A stretch of DNA of 42,520 nucleotides from Frankia nepalensis (GCF_016786325.1 NZ_JADWYU010000152.1:1-42520); one strand, 5' to 3'. Numbered from the stretch's first letter, positions 14,971 to 24,831 are shown. Numbers and translations are program-made. Notes: generated by a model from the letters alone, not told the origin.

Positions 14971-17900
14971 CTAGGGACCGGGCCGGAGATACGGGAGGCG
15001 CATGCCGATCGCCGCGGCGTCCCGGGCGGCGGCACGGTCGAGGTCTGCCGCCTCGGCCTCGTGGCCGGCCCGACGCAGCGCGAGCGCGAGCCGCCGCCGC
15101 GCGCGGACCGCGAACGGCACGCCGCCGGCGGCCCCGGCCAGCTCCAGCGCCGCGCGCAACTGCCCGATGGCCTCGTCCACCCGCCCCAGCGCGAGGGCGA
15201 GCCCGCCCCGGTACAGCGCCGCGGGACCCATGCAGACCAGGCCGGGGATGAACGTGACCAGCGTGTCACCGTACGCTGTCAGCCGGTCCAGGAGGGCGTG
15301 CGCCCGCTCCACGAGATCAGGCGCGGGCTCGTCGAGCTGGGCGATGATCTCCGCGAGGTTCACGACATACACGGGCTCGAGCACCCCCGCCGGCACGTCG
15401 GCGAGGTCCGGCCGGACGAGGCGGCGCACCTCCGTGGCGGCCGCCGGCCCCCGGCCGTTCTCCACGAGCGCGAGCGCGCGGATCAACGCCCACTCGGCGA
15501 TCACCTGCTCCTCCAGGTCCTCCATCTGGGGGAGCAGCTGGCTCATGGCGCCGCGGTCCCAGGCGGTGAGGCCGTGGATCGTGCCGACCGACTGCGTGAG
15601 CAGGGTGACCGCTCCCGTCGTCACCTCCGGCCGGGGCGTGGCCAGCAGCGCCGCCACCTCGCCGGCGGCGCCGTACCGCCCGGCGTGAAGATGGCGCATC
15701 GCCTGCCAGCAGCGGTCGAGCAGGTCGAAGTCGGGGTCGCGCGTCTGGCCCAGCCGCCGGGTGAAGACCGCCGACTCGGCGTCCGCGCCGGCGACGTCAC
15801 CCAGCTCCCACAGTGCCGCCCGCCGCAGGTGCCGGGCGACCAGCTCGGTGCCCGCCGGCCCGCCGGCGCGGGCGAGCAGCGCGTCCGCGAGCGCCAGCCG
15901 ACGCGAGGCGTGCTGAGGTGTCCAGGCCGCCAGAGCCCGGGCGACCAGCAGGCCCGCCGGCTCCGCCGGCCCAGCCGCCTCGGGATCCGCCAGCTCGCCC
16001 GGCTCCGGGGGCGCCCCGGCGCGGGCCGCCGCGGCGGCCAGGCCGATGACCCGGCTCGCCGTGTCCGCGTCGTCGTAGCAGGCGCGGACCGCCGCCGCGG
16101 TGAGCAGCCGGACCCGCCGCGCGCCCTCGTCGGCCGGCAGCGCGGCCGCCGCCGCCTCCAGGTCGGCGACGAGGCCCGGGGCGGGGCTGTAGAACAGGGA
16201 GCTGTAGCCACCGACGGCGTCACCCGCGCGAGCCAGGGTCGCGAGCGCCGCGCGGACCGGGTCGCCGTTCGTCGCCGCGAGCCGCGCCGCCTCGGCGAGT
16301 ACCCGCTGTGCCTCGGCATGGTCGGCATACCGACGGCGCGCGGCGCCCAGTGCCGTCATCAGGTCGACCACCAGGCTCACCTCTCCGCCCGGCGCCAGGT
16401 CGAGGCCCTGACCGGCGAACGCGGCCGCGTCCTCGAACGCGAACTGGGCGAGCGCCTCACGCGCCGCCGCGAGCTGCGCCCGCGCGGCCCGCGCGTCCAC
16501 GCGCCCGGCCGCGGCGGCGCGCAGATGATGCGCGAGCACCGCGGCGGGCAGCGCGGCGCCCTGGTGGGCCACGAGCGCGTCGGCGACGAGTCCGGAGAGC
16601 CTGGCGTGCTCGCCAGCCCCCAGTCCGGCCAGCACCGCGTCGCGGACCAGGTCGTGGGTGAACCGCGCCCGGCCAGGGCTCGGGGCCTCGGCGAGGTCCG
16701 CGGCGACGGCCGTGTCCAGCGCGTCGAGCGCCTCGGCCTGGGTGAGGCGCGCGGCCGTCGCCACCACCGGCAGCGCCGCCTCCCGACCGGCGACGGCCAT
16801 CGTCCCGAGCAGGCGCCGCATCGCGGCGGGCATCGCCGCCAGGCGCGCGAGCACCGCGTCGCGCACCCCGGCGGGCAGCGCCCCGGGCGCGGTGGCCCGC
16901 TCGACCGACGTGGCCGCCGCCAGCCGGGCCAGTTCGACGACGAAGAACGGGTTGCCGGCCGTGCGCTCGCGGACGGCGGCCGCCGAAGCCTCGGTCAGCG
17001 CGGCACCGCTCACCGCGCGAAACAGCTGGTCGACCTCCGGCGGCGCGAGCCCGGCCAGCTCGGTCCGGACGAGCGCGGGATGACGGGCGAGGACGCCGAG
17101 CAGCCGGCGCGGCTGCTCGCCGGACACCGGCCCCGCGCCGGACGTGTCCGGCGCGGCGGGAGGCTCCGGCCGTAGCGTGCAGACCAGCAGCAGCGGGACG
17201 TCCCGCAGCTCGGTGGCGAGGATCTCCAGCACGGCCATCGACGCGGCGTCGGCCCAGTGCAGGTCCTCCAGCATCGCCAGAACCGGGCCGGCCGCGGCGA
17301 GGTCGGCCAGGTGGCGCCCGATCGCCAGCGCCACCTCGAACCGGGCGGGCCCGTCGGTGTCCCGGCCCGCGCCGAACGCGCCGACCACGTCGGCGGGCAG
17401 GCCACGCAGCAGCTGCCGCCACGGCCAGTAGGCCGGCGCGCCGGAGACCTGGGTGCACCGCCCCCACCGGACCTCCGCCCGCACCGACCGGGCGAGCTCC
17501 TCCACCAGCCTGGTCTTGCCGATGCCCGCCGGGCCGCGCACCACCGCGATACCCACCGACCGGCTCGCGACGGCCCGCTCCCACGCCCGTGTCAGCGCGG
17601 CGAGCTCGCCGTCCCGCCCGAGCAGGCCCGGACCGCCGTCTTCCTCGGGACGCGCCGGCGCGGGCCCCGTCGCCAGGGCCCGCGGGCCGGCGAGGGCGGG
17701 GTCCTGGCGCAGGATCCTCGTCTCCAGATCGCGCAGCTCCGGGCCCGGTTCCAGGCCGAGACCGCCGGCGAGCGCGCGCCGCGCCGCGCGCAGCGCGTCC
17801 AGCGCCTCGGCCTGCCGCCCGCCCCGGTACAGCGCGGTGGCGAGCAGGGCGTACGCGCGCTCGCGTGAAGGATGCCGCTCGGCGAACACCCGCAGCTCGC

Positions 17901-18477
17901 CGACGATCCCGTCGTGCTCCCCCAGGTCGAGCCGAACGGCGAGCAGATCCGCCTCGGCGGTGGCGCGGTCCTCGGCGAGCCGCACCCGGGTCGCCTCGGC
18001 CGCGGCGTGCGCTTCCAGGTCGGCGAACGGCTCGCCGCGCCACAGCGCGAGGGCGCGCTCCAGATGGGCGCGGGCACCGGACACGTCGCCGGCGGCACGC
18101 GCCCGGCGGGCCAGGGCCCGCGACTCGTCGAACCGCCCGCTGTCGAGGTCCATGGCGCCGGCGGCGATCAGGTAGGCCGGGCCCCGGGTGACCAGCAGCC
18201 GGTACGGCGCGCCCGCGCCCGGCTCCAGCACACGGCGCAGCGCCGACAGGTGGGCCTGCAGCGTGGAACGGGCCGCCGGCGGGGGTTCGCCGTGCCACAG
18301 CTCGTCGGCCAGCGCGTCCATCGTCACGGCGGCACCGGGACGCAGCAGCAGGAGGGTGAGCAGCTCCCGGCGCCGGCGAGGCCCGAGGTCCAACGAACGG
18401 CCATCCCCGAAGTCGGCGACCGTCGGGCCGAGCACGCCGAACCGGACGGAACCGGCGGCCGGTGAAGTACCGCTCAC
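14971..18477 (-). CDS. SARP/AfsR-type regulator: winged helix, BTAD, AAA ATPase and TPR-like tail
   Basis: About 1168 residues. An OmpR-like winged helix lies at about 11-105 (LTLLLLRPGAAVTMDALADELW), followed by a bacterial transcriptional activation domain at about 110-255. Next is an ATPase domain with Walker A GPAGIGKTR (about 318-326) and Walker B-like LAMLEDLHWADAAS, then a long Ala-rich helical region consistent with TPR repeats. This architecture is known for large SARP/AfsR-like activators that often control secondary metabolism or stress genes. The GTG at 18477 is used because the winged helix begins just after it and GGGGAGGGG lies upstream; the frame is open to 18747. It is divergent from the membrane protein and cupin pair, its most likely local targets. 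Confidence 0.85.
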   Translation of the reverse strand: MSGTSPAAGSVRFGVLGPTVADFGDGRSLDLGPRRRRELLTLLLLRPGAAVTMDALADELWHGEPPPAARSTLQAHLSALRRVLEPGAGAPYRLLVTRGPAYLIAAGAMDLDSGRFDESRALARRARAAGDVSGARAHLERALALWRGEPFADLEAHAAAEATRVRLAEDRATAEADLLAVRLDLGEHDGIVGELRVFAERHPSRERAYALLATALYRGGRQAEALDALRAARRALAGGLGLEPGPELRDLETRILRQDPALAGPRALATGPAPARPEEDGGPGLLGRDGELAALTRAWERAVASRSVGIAVVRGPAGIGKTRLVEELARSVRAEVRWGRCTQVSGAPAYWPWRQLLRGLPADVVGAFGAGRDTDGPARFEVALAIGRHLADLAAAGPVLAMLEDLHWADAASMAVLEILATELRDVPLLLVCTLRPEPPAAPDTSGAGPVSGEQPRRLLGVLARHPALVRTELAGLAPPEVDQLFRAVSGAALTEASAAAVRERTAGNPFFVVELARLAAATSVERATAPGALPAGVRDAVLARLAAMPAAMRRLLGTMAVAGREAALPVVATAARLTQAEALDALDTAVAADLAEAPSPGRARFTHDLVRDAVLAGLGAGEHARLSGLVADALVAHQGAALPAAVLAHHLRAAAAGRVDARAARAQLAAAREALAQFAFEDAAAFAGQGLDLAPGGEVSLVVDLMTALGAARRRYADHAEAQRVLAEAARLAATNGDPVRAALATLARAGDAVGGYSSLFYSPAPGLVADLEAAAAALPADEGARRVRLLTAAAVRACYDDADTASRVIGLAAAAARAGAPPEPGELADPEAAGPAEPAGLLVARALAAWTPQHASRRLALADALLARAGGPAGTELVARHLRRAALWELGDVAGADAESAVFTRRLGQTRDPDFDLLDRCWQAMRHLHAGRYGAAGEVAALLATPRPEVTTGAVTLLTQSVGTIHGLTAWDRGAMSQLLPQMEDLEEQVIAEWALIRALALVENGRGPAAATEVRRLVRPDLADVPAGVLEPVYVVNLAEIIAQLDEPAPDLVERAHALLDRLTAYGDTLVTFIPGLVCMGPAALYRGGLALALGRVDEAIGQLRAALELAGAAGGVPFAVRARRRLALALRRAGHEAEAADLDRAAARDAAAIGMRLPYLRPGP

Positions 18478-18739
18478 GGCGTCGATCTGCCCCTCCCCCG
18501 CTCGCGCCCCGAGTGAGCTTCCAGGCTCGCCGCGGCGTCGCGGCGAGCGTGTGCCACCGGGCACGAGATGGCGGCGGCTCCTCGATGGCGGCGGCTCATT
18601 GTGCCCAGCCGGCTCCAGGCACGCCAGCGGCCCGCAAGGCGGACGCAAGCCAGCCGCGGCCGGTTCACCAGCGCGGATCGGCATGGTATCCGCGCGACGG
18701 GCCCAGCGACGAGGCCGGCCCGGTGAAAAAGGAGAGACC

Positions 18740-19426
18740 ATGTCCACCCTTCAGCCAGCGGCAGCCGCGACCGGGGAGCCGTTCGCGCCCCGCGGACAGG
18801 CGGCCCCCGTGCCCGGCACGGCGGACGACACGCGGACACGCCGGGCGATGCTCGGAGCCGGCGGACTCCTGTTCGCCGTCGGAAACCTGCTGCACCCGCT
18901 CGAGCACAACGAGGCCGCCGAGCACGCGGCGACCTGGGCGGCGGCGCACGTGATCTTCGCGATCGGCGCGGTGCTCATCGCCGCCGGCCTGCCGCTGTTC
19001 GCCCGCCGGTTCGGCGCTGGCCGGCTGGCCGCCGTCGCCCGGGTGCTCACCTGGGTCGGGTTCGTGACGATGCCGGCGAACGCCGTCGTCGAGGTGTTCG
19101 TCGCGCCGAACGTCGACCACGAGACCCTGCACGCCGTCGAGTCCGACATGACGGTCGCCGCGGCGCCGCTCGGTTTCGCGTTCATCCTCGGCGTCCTGTT
19201 GTTCGGCGTCGCCGCGCTGCGCGCGGGCGGCCCGCTCCGGCCGGTCGGGACGGTGCTCGCCGCCGGTGGCGCGCTGCTTCTCGTCGGGCCTGGCCTGCCC
19301 ATCGCGGAGGGTTACTGGATCATCCCCACCACCGCCGCCATCGGCCTCGCGTTCACCGGCGTGGCCGTCATGGCGGTCACCGCCGGGAGCCGCGGCACCG
19401 GCCGGCGGCGGGGTGGCGGGAGCTGA
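18740..19426 (+). CDS. Small integral membrane protein, unknown function
   Basis: A 228-residue protein with six probable membrane-spanning segments after a 35-residue cytoplasmic leader (for example MLGAGGLLFAVGNLLHP, AAHVIFAIGAVLIAAGLPLF and AAAPLGFAFILGVLLFGVAAL). It ends in a positively charged Arg/Gly tail. The ATG has AAAGGAGAG five bases upstream, one of the strongest ribosome sites in the window. Conserved polar residues in membrane 1 and its loop (HPLEHNEAAEH) are notable. The cupin gene starts five bases after its stop. Divergence from the large SARP regulator suggests regulation by it. No family could be assigned. Confidence 0.75.
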   Translation: MSTLQPAAAATGEPFAPRGQAAPVPGTADDTRTRRAMLGAGGLLFAVGNLLHPLEHNEAAEHAATWAAAHVIFAIGAVLIAAGLPLFARRFGAGRLAAVARVLTWVGFVTMPANAVVEVFVAPNVDHETLHAVESDMTVAAAPLGFAFILGVLLFGVAALRAGGPLRPVGTVLAAGGALLLVGPGLPIAEGYWIIPTTAAIGLAFTGVAVMAVTAGSRGTGRRRGGGS

Positions 19427-19430
19427 CCGG

Positions 19431-19928
19431 GTGGACCCCTTCCACGTCCGGCCCGGCGCCGGGCACGGCGAGATCCGGGGCGCGGCCGCCGCTGGCGCCC
19501 CGGATACGCGCTCAGCGCCCGATCCGCTCGCCACGGCGGCGACGACCGGCGGCGCGTACGGCCTGCTCCGGGTCCGGCTGCTTCCCGAGGACGACGCGCC
19601 CATGCTCGCCCACCACGGCGAGGACCGGTCGTTCGTCGTCCTGGCCGGCCGGGCGCTCATCGAGGTCGGCGACGAGCCGAGGCGTTTCCTGGCCACCACC
19701 GGCGACCTGGTGTTCGTCCCCCGCGGCTGGACCCACCGCTGCGTCGCCCAGGAGCGGCCGGCCGACCTGCTCCTGCTGTTCACCCCCGGCGGCGCCGAGG
19801 GCCTCCACCTCGCGGCCTGGCCTCCCGGCGCTGACCCCGACCTCACGGTCCGCCTCGCCGCCGAGTACAACGTCGACGTTCTCGTCCGCCAGGCCGTGAC
19901 GGACGACGGCGGGCCGCGGCGCGGGTGA
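19431..19928 (+). CDS. Cupin-domain protein
   Basis: A 165-residue single-domain cupin. The first motif is represented by MLAHHGEDRSFVVLAGRALIEVG, with His-His and Glu as likely metal ligands. The second is GDLVFVPRGWTHRCVAQ, with the C-terminal histidine. It lacks a signal peptide. The GTG start lies five bases after the membrane-protein stop, with GGGAG eight bases upstream, so the two form an operon. The small size and lack of partner domains suggest a metal-binding sensor or a small dioxygenase/isomerase-like protein. The substrate cannot be predicted. Confidence 0.75.
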   Translation: MDPFHVRPGAGHGEIRGAAAAGAPDTRSAPDPLATAATTGGAYGLLRVRLLPEDDAPMLAHHGEDRSFVVLAGRALIEVGDEPRRFLATTGDLVFVPRGWTHRCVAQERPADLLLLFTPGGAEGLHLAAWPPGADPDLTVRLAAEYNVDVLVRQAVTDDGGPRRG

Positions 19929-20003
19929 CCTCGGGCTGTCTCCGGTCGCTTCTACGATCGACCCGGCGAGGTTGAACCCCGGGCGGCGGACGGAGAAGCG
20001 CGG

Positions 20004-22130
20004 GTGCTGCGGAGGCGGGCGGTCGAGCGGCTGCTGCGCGCCGCGGCCGGACGAGGATGGCGATCCCGGGACCGGGGAGTCCGGGCACTGGCCGAGGCCG
20101 TCGCACGGGGTGACCCGCTGCGGGACCGGTCCGCGGCGGCCGTGCCGCTGCTCCTGGACTACCTCGGCCTCCAGCCCGCGGTCATGGGCCCGCCGGAGAG
20201 TCGCCCGCCGCCGGACGCGCTGGTCGACCTGTTGCGGGCCGCCGCGCGGTCGTTCGTCGACCAGGCCGCGCGGGAGGCGGTCTGCGCGCGTGCGCGCAGC
20301 GGCGACGAGGAGGCCGTCGCGGCCGTCCGGGACGCCGGGTACCTGCCAGTGGACGAGGCGGACCGCGCGGCCGTGCTCGCGGTGACCCGGCAGTGGGACC
20401 GTTATCACGATCTCGACCCGGACGGCCGCCTGCTGGCCACGGTCTACGCGGACGCCCCCGAGCGGACGCGGTTCACGCTGCGCGCGGCGGCCCGCGCGGA
20501 CGGCCAGGCGGACATGATCCGGATGATGCTGGGCACCGACCCGGCGGACCGGCTCCGCGCCTTCAGGGTCGGCGAGAGCGGCGATCTCGTCGACGGCACC
20601 ATCGCCGCCGGCCGGCACGACGACCTGTGGCGGCTCGTCCCGCGGCTGCGGTACCGCGACGCGCTCTACGCGGCCGGCCGGCTGGAGGAGGCGGGATGGC
20701 GGCCCGGCCGTCCCGACGAACAGGCGCTGTTCGGCACGCTGCGGGGCGCCCTCGGACAGACCGTCCGGGACGACACCCGGATCGCCGTCCCCGCGCACGA
20801 CGTGCTGCTCACCCGGCTGTCGCTGGCTGTCCGGGTCGGGCAGACGTCCCTGCCCTGGCAGGGAGGAGCCGACCCGATCGAGCTCGCGATGGCCCCGGAC
20901 GGCTCCATGGTCACCGTCGTCGGGCGAAACGCCGTCTGGGTCTGGAACGTCGCGACCGGAGCGGTCCATCAGCACGCCGGGACGCGGTTTCGGACGCAGC
21001 TCGCCGGGGCGCTGCCCCCCGGCCCCCGGCCGGCCGCGGTCGTCGCCGGTGGCCACGACCGCGACGGGCCCGTCTTCCTCGTCCGTGGGGGTGAGGACGA
21101 GCCGGCCACGGTGCACGCGCTGGCCGCGGGCACCGACCGCCAGCTCGGCCAGACGCCGCGGCCACGGGCGCTGCTCCCGCTACCCGCCGATCCAGCCGCC
21201 TCCGGCGACCCCGCGTCGCGCGCCCGCGTGCTCACCGTGGCCGGCGGGCCGACGGTCCAGCTCTGGGGCACGACCGGCGAGCTCGGCCCGGCCCGGGTGC
21301 TGCCCGACGCCGGGCCACCGAACCGGCCCTACCGGGCCAGCCCGTACATGAACGCGTGCGCCATCTCGCTGGACGGCCGCCGGCTCGCGGTCGTCGACGC
21401 CGGCAACTGGGCGCACGTCTACGACCTGACCACCGACGCCGTGCTGGGCCACGCCTCGTTGCGGGCGCACTCGTCGACGCCCTTCCACGACGCCACCGTG
21501 CGGTTCACGCCCGACGGGCAGCACCTCATCGCGGTCGGCGGAAGCGGCGACGTGATGGTGCGCGTCGCCCCGGAGCTGCCGGTCGTCGCCACCAGCACGT
21601 CGGGGCACTACCTGCCCTGGAGCGCCGTCGTGCTCCCCCGGGCCCGCGCCGTCGTGTCCGTCGTCCCGCGGTCCCCGCTCGTGGTGCACTCCCTGTTCCG
21701 CGGCGCGGAGACGCAGACGATCGACGTGGGCGGGGCGCCGACGGCCGTCGCGGCGTCCGCGGACGGCGACTGGCTCGCGGTCCTGGTGGACCGGAGCCAG
21801 ATCTGTGCCTACGACCTGCGCGCGGCGCGGCTCGCGATCGTCCCGCTGGGCGACGCCACCCCGGACGACCTGACCACCGTGGAGAGCCTGCTGTCCACCC
21901 GGCGCGAGTCGCTCGACGCCCACCAGCGCGCTCACCTGGCCGCGCTCGCCGCCCTGCTGCGGCATCGGCTCCGCCACGAGATCCACCTCGTCGGGGCCGT
22001 CCCGGTGCCGGAGGGACGAAACCCGGCCCCCGCCGCCCGGCATGACATCGAGCTGGGCGACACCAGCCCAGGCGACACCGACTCGGGCGACACCGACTCG
22101 GGCGACACCGACTCGGGCGGGCCGGCATGA
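20004..22130 (+). CDS. Helical-domain plus WD40-like beta-propeller protein
   Basis: A 708-residue cytoplasmic protein. Residues 1 to about 285 are helical and Arg/Ala-rich, with repeated R-D-A and L-R-A elements suggesting HEAT/TPR-like packing. From about 290 to 610, repeated blade motifs occur (IELAMAPDGSMVTVVG...VWVWNVATG; CAISLDGRRLAVVDAGNWAHVYDLTT; VRFTPDGQHLIAVGGSGDVMV; AVAASADGDWLAVLV). This predicts a beta-propeller protein-interaction platform. The C-terminus carries four GDTDS-type repeats. The GTG start follows GGAG by eight bases. No kinase, ATPase or peptidase domain is seen. It resembles the scaffold parts of actinobacterial NACHT/WD40 proteins without the enzyme domain. The function is unknown. 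Confidence 0.7.
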   Translation: MLRRRAVERLLRAAAGRGWRSRDRGVRALAEAVARGDPLRDRSAAAVPLLLDYLGLQPAVMGPPESRPPPDALVDLLRAAARSFVDQAAREAVCARARSGDEEAVAAVRDAGYLPVDEADRAAVLAVTRQWDRYHDLDPDGRLLATVYADAPERTRFTLRAAARADGQADMIRMMLGTDPADRLRAFRVGESGDLVDGTIAAGRHDDLWRLVPRLRYRDALYAAGRLEEAGWRPGRPDEQALFGTLRGALGQTVRDDTRIAVPAHDVLLTRLSLAVRVGQTSLPWQGGADPIELAMAPDGSMVTVVGRNAVWVWNVATGAVHQHAGTRFRTQLAGALPPGPRPAAVVAGGHDRDGPVFLVRGGEDEPATVHALAAGTDRQLGQTPRPRALLPLPADPAASGDPASRARVLTVAGGPTVQLWGTTGELGPARVLPDAGPPNRPYRASPYMNACAISLDGRRLAVVDAGNWAHVYDLTTDAVLGHASLRAHSSTPFHDATVRFTPDGQHLIAVGGSGDVMVRVAPELPVVATSTSGHYLPWSAVVLPRARAVVSVVPRSPLVVHSLFRGAETQTIDVGGAPTAVAASADGDWLAVLVDRSQICAYDLRAARLAIVPLGDATPDDLTTVESLLSTRRESLDAHQRAHLAALAALLRHRLRHEIHLVGAVPVPEGRNPAPAARHDIELGDTSPGDTDSGDTDSGDTDSGGPA
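22056..22115 (+). repeat. Four 15-base tandem repeats encoding GDTDS
   Basis: Four back-to-back 15-base units, based on GGCGACACCGACTCG, lie near the 3' end of the propeller gene and keep its frame. They encode GDTSP then GDTDS three times, an acidic flexible tail that could vary in length between strains. Confidence 0.95.
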
Positions 22131-22184
22131 CCGACGGGCGGGCCCGAACAGGAACCCCCTTTCCGATCATCGCCCGGCGGTCGG

Positions 22185-22796
22185 TCAGGCGGCCGGCCCG
22201 TCGACGGCCGCGTGGTCACGCAGGCCGAGGCAGGCGAGCGCCGCGGTGGTGAGAAGGGTGACCAGGTCGGGGCGAGAAAGGCCGCTGTCGTAGCTGACGA
22301 CGGACTGGATGGCGCCGATGGCGGCGTGAACGAGCGTCTGGGCCGCCGCGTCCGACAGCTCGGGACGCAGCTCGCCGAGCGTGGTCACCCATTCCTCGTT
22401 GTAGCGGCGCTGCATACGGCGCAGGCGGCGGCCCTCGTCGGCGGGCAGGGTGGGCGCCTCGCGGCGGTAGAGCCCGACCATGTCGCGGTGGTCGATCGAG
22501 AAGTCGACCTGGGCCCGGACGAGCAGGAGCATCGTGGTCGCGCTGTCGTGACCGGCGTCGACGACGCGGGCGGCGTCGTCGAGCAGCTCGGTCATCGTGC
22601 GGTCGAGCAGCGCCGAGAGCACCTGGGCCTTGCTCTCGAAATGCCGGTAGACACCGGAACCGACGATGCCGGCGGCCTGGCCGATCTCGGCCATCGTCAC
22701 CGCGTGGTACCCACGGGCGGCGATCAGCTCCGCCGCCACGACGAGGATCTTGTCCCGTCGTTCCGGGTCGCGCACCCGGCCGGACGCCGCCGTCAT
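22185..22796 (-). CDS. TetR-family transcriptional regulator of the carboxylase/AtuA operon
   Basis: A 203-residue TetR/AcrR-type repressor. The N-terminal helix-turn-helix is clear (ILVVAAELIAARGYHAVTM, then IGQAAGIVGSGVYRHFESKAQVL), followed by a helical ligand-binding domain with WVTTLGELRPELSDAAAQ. It resembles the KstR2/FadR-like group that senses acyl-CoA, but the ligand is not readable. It is the last gene of the minus-strand cluster, 103 bases after the AtuA-like stop, so it probably represses that operon. Candidate operators are the palindromes at 29783-29792 and 29859-29880. No strong ribosome site is seen before the ATG. Confidence 0.88.
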   Translation of the reverse strand: MTAASGRVRDPERRDKILVVAAELIAARGYHAVTMAEIGQAAGIVGSGVYRHFESKAQVLSALLDRTMTELLDDAARVVDAGHDSATTMLLLVRAQVDFSIDHRDMVGLYRREAPTLPADEGRRLRRMQRRYNEEWVTTLGELRPELSDAAAQTLVHAAIGAIQSVVSYDSGLSRPDLVTLLTTAALACLGLRDHAAVDGPAA

Positions 22797-22899
22797 GCCG
22801 GCCGGCCCGCGCGCGCTTCGCCGCGGGTGCTCCGGCCGCGCGCGCCGGCGGCGGCGTGAACTCCTCGATCACGGCGGCTGGTCGCCCCGGCCCGCGGGC

Positions 22900-24831
22900 T
22901 CATGGCGTCTCGAGGAGGGCGGTAGGGATGTCCACGAAGCGGGAGCGTACGTACTCACCGAGGCCCTTGGCCTGCGGGTCGAGACGGGCGCTGGCGGCGA
23001 CGCCCGCGCCGAGCAGGCCGACGACGACGAAGTTCAGCGCGCGCAGGTTCGCGAGTTCATGGCGGCGCACCGGCAGGCCGCGCGCCTCGGGGAGCAGCTC
23101 GACGAACTTCTCGGTGGTGAGGGTGGCCGCGAGCCAGCGGTAGGCGGGGTCGGTCCGCGCCCACAGCCCGACGTTGGCGTTGCCGCCCTTGTCGCCCGAG
23201 CGGGCGCCGATCAGCCGGCCGAGCGGGACCCGCACGGTCTCGTCAGCCGCTGCCTCCTCGGCCGCCGCCTCCACCGCCGCCGCCTCAACCGCGGTCCCCT
23301 CGGCCGGCGCCGCGCCCGCCCGCCCAGGCATGTCACCCTCAGCGCCGCCATCGGTGCCACCGCCAGCGTCGACGCCGTCGATGCCGCCGCCACCGGTGCC
23401 GTCGACGCCGCCGGAAACGGCGGGATCCGCGGCTGACGGGCTGTGCGGGACGACCAGCGACGCGCCGTCGTCGAGCACGACGCGGTGCTCGACGGCGTCG
23501 CGGGCGACCAGCGTCGGCCAGTAGACGCCGTAGGAGCTCGCGCCGCCGGGCGGGGTGGTGGTGTGGAAGCCGGCGTAGCCGCCGAGGAAGAGGCTGCCCG
23601 CCGCGTCGGAGAACCGCCGGCCGACCTTCGCCGGGTCGCGGTCGCGCACCGTGACCCGCAGGTGCGCGGTCGCGAGCGCGTTCGTCTCGGCGTCGGGGCG
23701 GTCGAAACGCAGCAGCTGGACGTCCACCGCGTCGAACGAGCCCTCGCCGCCGAGCAGGTCGAACAGCTCCGCCCGGGCCCAGGCGGCCTTCTCCTCGATG
23801 TCGAGGCCGGTGAGGACCATGGTCACCGTGTTGCGGTAGCCGCCGAGGTAGTTCATCGCGACCTTGAGCGTGTCCGGTGGCGGGGTGCCACGCGTGCCGG
23901 ACAGCCGCACCCGGTCCTGGCCCCACTGGGTGACCCGGCAGGTGTCGAAGTGGGCGACGACGTCCGGGCCCGCGTAGGCGGGCGCGGCGATCTCGTAGAG
24001 CAGCTGGGCGGTCACCGTGCCGACGGTGACGGCGCCACCGGTGCCCGGATGCTTGGTGATGACGCTGCTTCCGTCGGCGGCGACCTCGGCGACCGGGAAG
24101 CCGGGGTAGCGGCGGTCGGCCACCTCGTCGAGGAACGGGTAGTTGCCGCCGCAGGCCTGCGGGCCGCACTCGATGACGTGGCCGGCGGCGACGGCGCCGG
24201 CGAGCCGGTCCCAGTCGGTGCGTTCCCAGCCGTGCCACCAGGCCGCCGGGCCGACGACCAGGGAGGCGTCGGTGACCCGCGGGGTGATGACGACGTCGGC
24301 GCCCGCCGTCAGCGCCGCCGCGATGCCCCAGCCGCCGAGGTACGCGTTCGCGGTCACCGGCTCGACGCCGGCATCGGCGAGGCCGCGGCCGGTGTCGAGG
24401 TGGGCGAACGGCTCGCCGCCGGCCCGCAGGGCACCGATCCGGTCGGCCAGGTCGTCGCCCGTCACGTAGGCGACGCTGGCGCGCAGGCCGAGCCCGGCGG
24501 CGACCTCACGGACCTTCTCGGCCAGGCCGGCGGGGTCGAGCCCCCCGGCGTTGGAGACGATCCTGATGCCGCGTTCCAGGCAGGTGCCGAGCACGTCCTC
24601 GACCTGGCTGAGGAAGGTCCGGGCGTAGCCCACGCCGCCGGGCCGGCCACGGGTCTTCCACAGGATCAGCATCGTCAGCTCGGCGAGGTAGTCGCCGGTC
24701 AGCACGTCGATCGGACCGCCGTCGACCATGAGCCGGGCGGCGTCGATCCGGTCGCCGAAGAAGCCGGAGCAGTTCGCGATCCGCGCCGGCCGCCGCACGC
24801 CGGCCGCCGACGCGGGCACGGGCGTCGTCAT
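22900..24831 (-). CDS. AtuA-like acyclic terpene utilisation family protein (DUF1446)
   Basis: A 643-residue protein. Residues from about 15 to 465 match the AtuA/DUF1446 domain (IANCSGFFGDR, GDYLAELTMLIL, GYARTFLSQ, SNAGGLDP, GGWGIAAALTAGADVVITPRVTDASL, ECGPQACGGNYPF). A Gly/Ala/Glu-rich low-complexity linker of about 70 residues follows. The C-terminal domain (VPLGRLIGARSGDKGGNANVGLW) is the AtuA C-terminal ferredoxin-like fold. AtuA proteins are needed for citronellol/geraniol catabolism in Pseudomonas, with an unclear reaction. The ATG overlaps the stop of the TIGR03084 gene (ATGA). The position beside a biotin-dependent carboxylase supports a branched acyl-CoA pathway. The linker contains unusual GGGGIDGVDAGG-type runs. 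Confidence 0.9.
   Translation of the reverse strand: MTTPVPASAAGVRRPARIANCSGFFGDRIDAARLMVDGGPIDVLTGDYLAELTMLILWKTRGRPGGVGYARTFLSQVEDVLGTCLERGIRIVSNAGGLDPAGLAEKVREVAAGLGLRASVAYVTGDDLADRIGALRAGGEPFAHLDTGRGLADAGVEPVTANAYLGGWGIAAALTAGADVVITPRVTDASLVVGPAAWWHGWERTDWDRLAGAVAAGHVIECGPQACGGNYPFLDEVADRRYPGFPVAEVAADGSSVITKHPGTGGAVTVGTVTAQLLYEIAAPAYAGPDVVAHFDTCRVTQWGQDRVRLSGTRGTPPPDTLKVAMNYLGGYRNTVTMVLTGLDIEEKAAWARAELFDLLGGEGSFDAVDVQLLRFDRPDAETNALATAHLRVTVRDRDPAKVGRRFSDAAGSLFLGGYAGFHTTTPPGGASSYGVYWPTLVARDAVEHRVVLDDGASLVVPHSPSAADPAVSGGVDGTGGGGIDGVDAGGGTDGGAEGDMPGRAGAAPAEGTAVEAAAVEAAAEEAAADETVRVPLGRLIGARSGDKGGNANVGLWARTDPAYRWLAATLTTEKFVELLPEARGLPVRRHELANLRALNFVVVGLLGAGVAASARLDPQAKGLGEYVRSRFVDIPTALLETP

Noticed and set aside
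22131-22184. Hairpin between the convergent propeller and TetR genes
   Set aside because: Only imperfect GC-rich pairing could be drawn; too weak to call a terminator.
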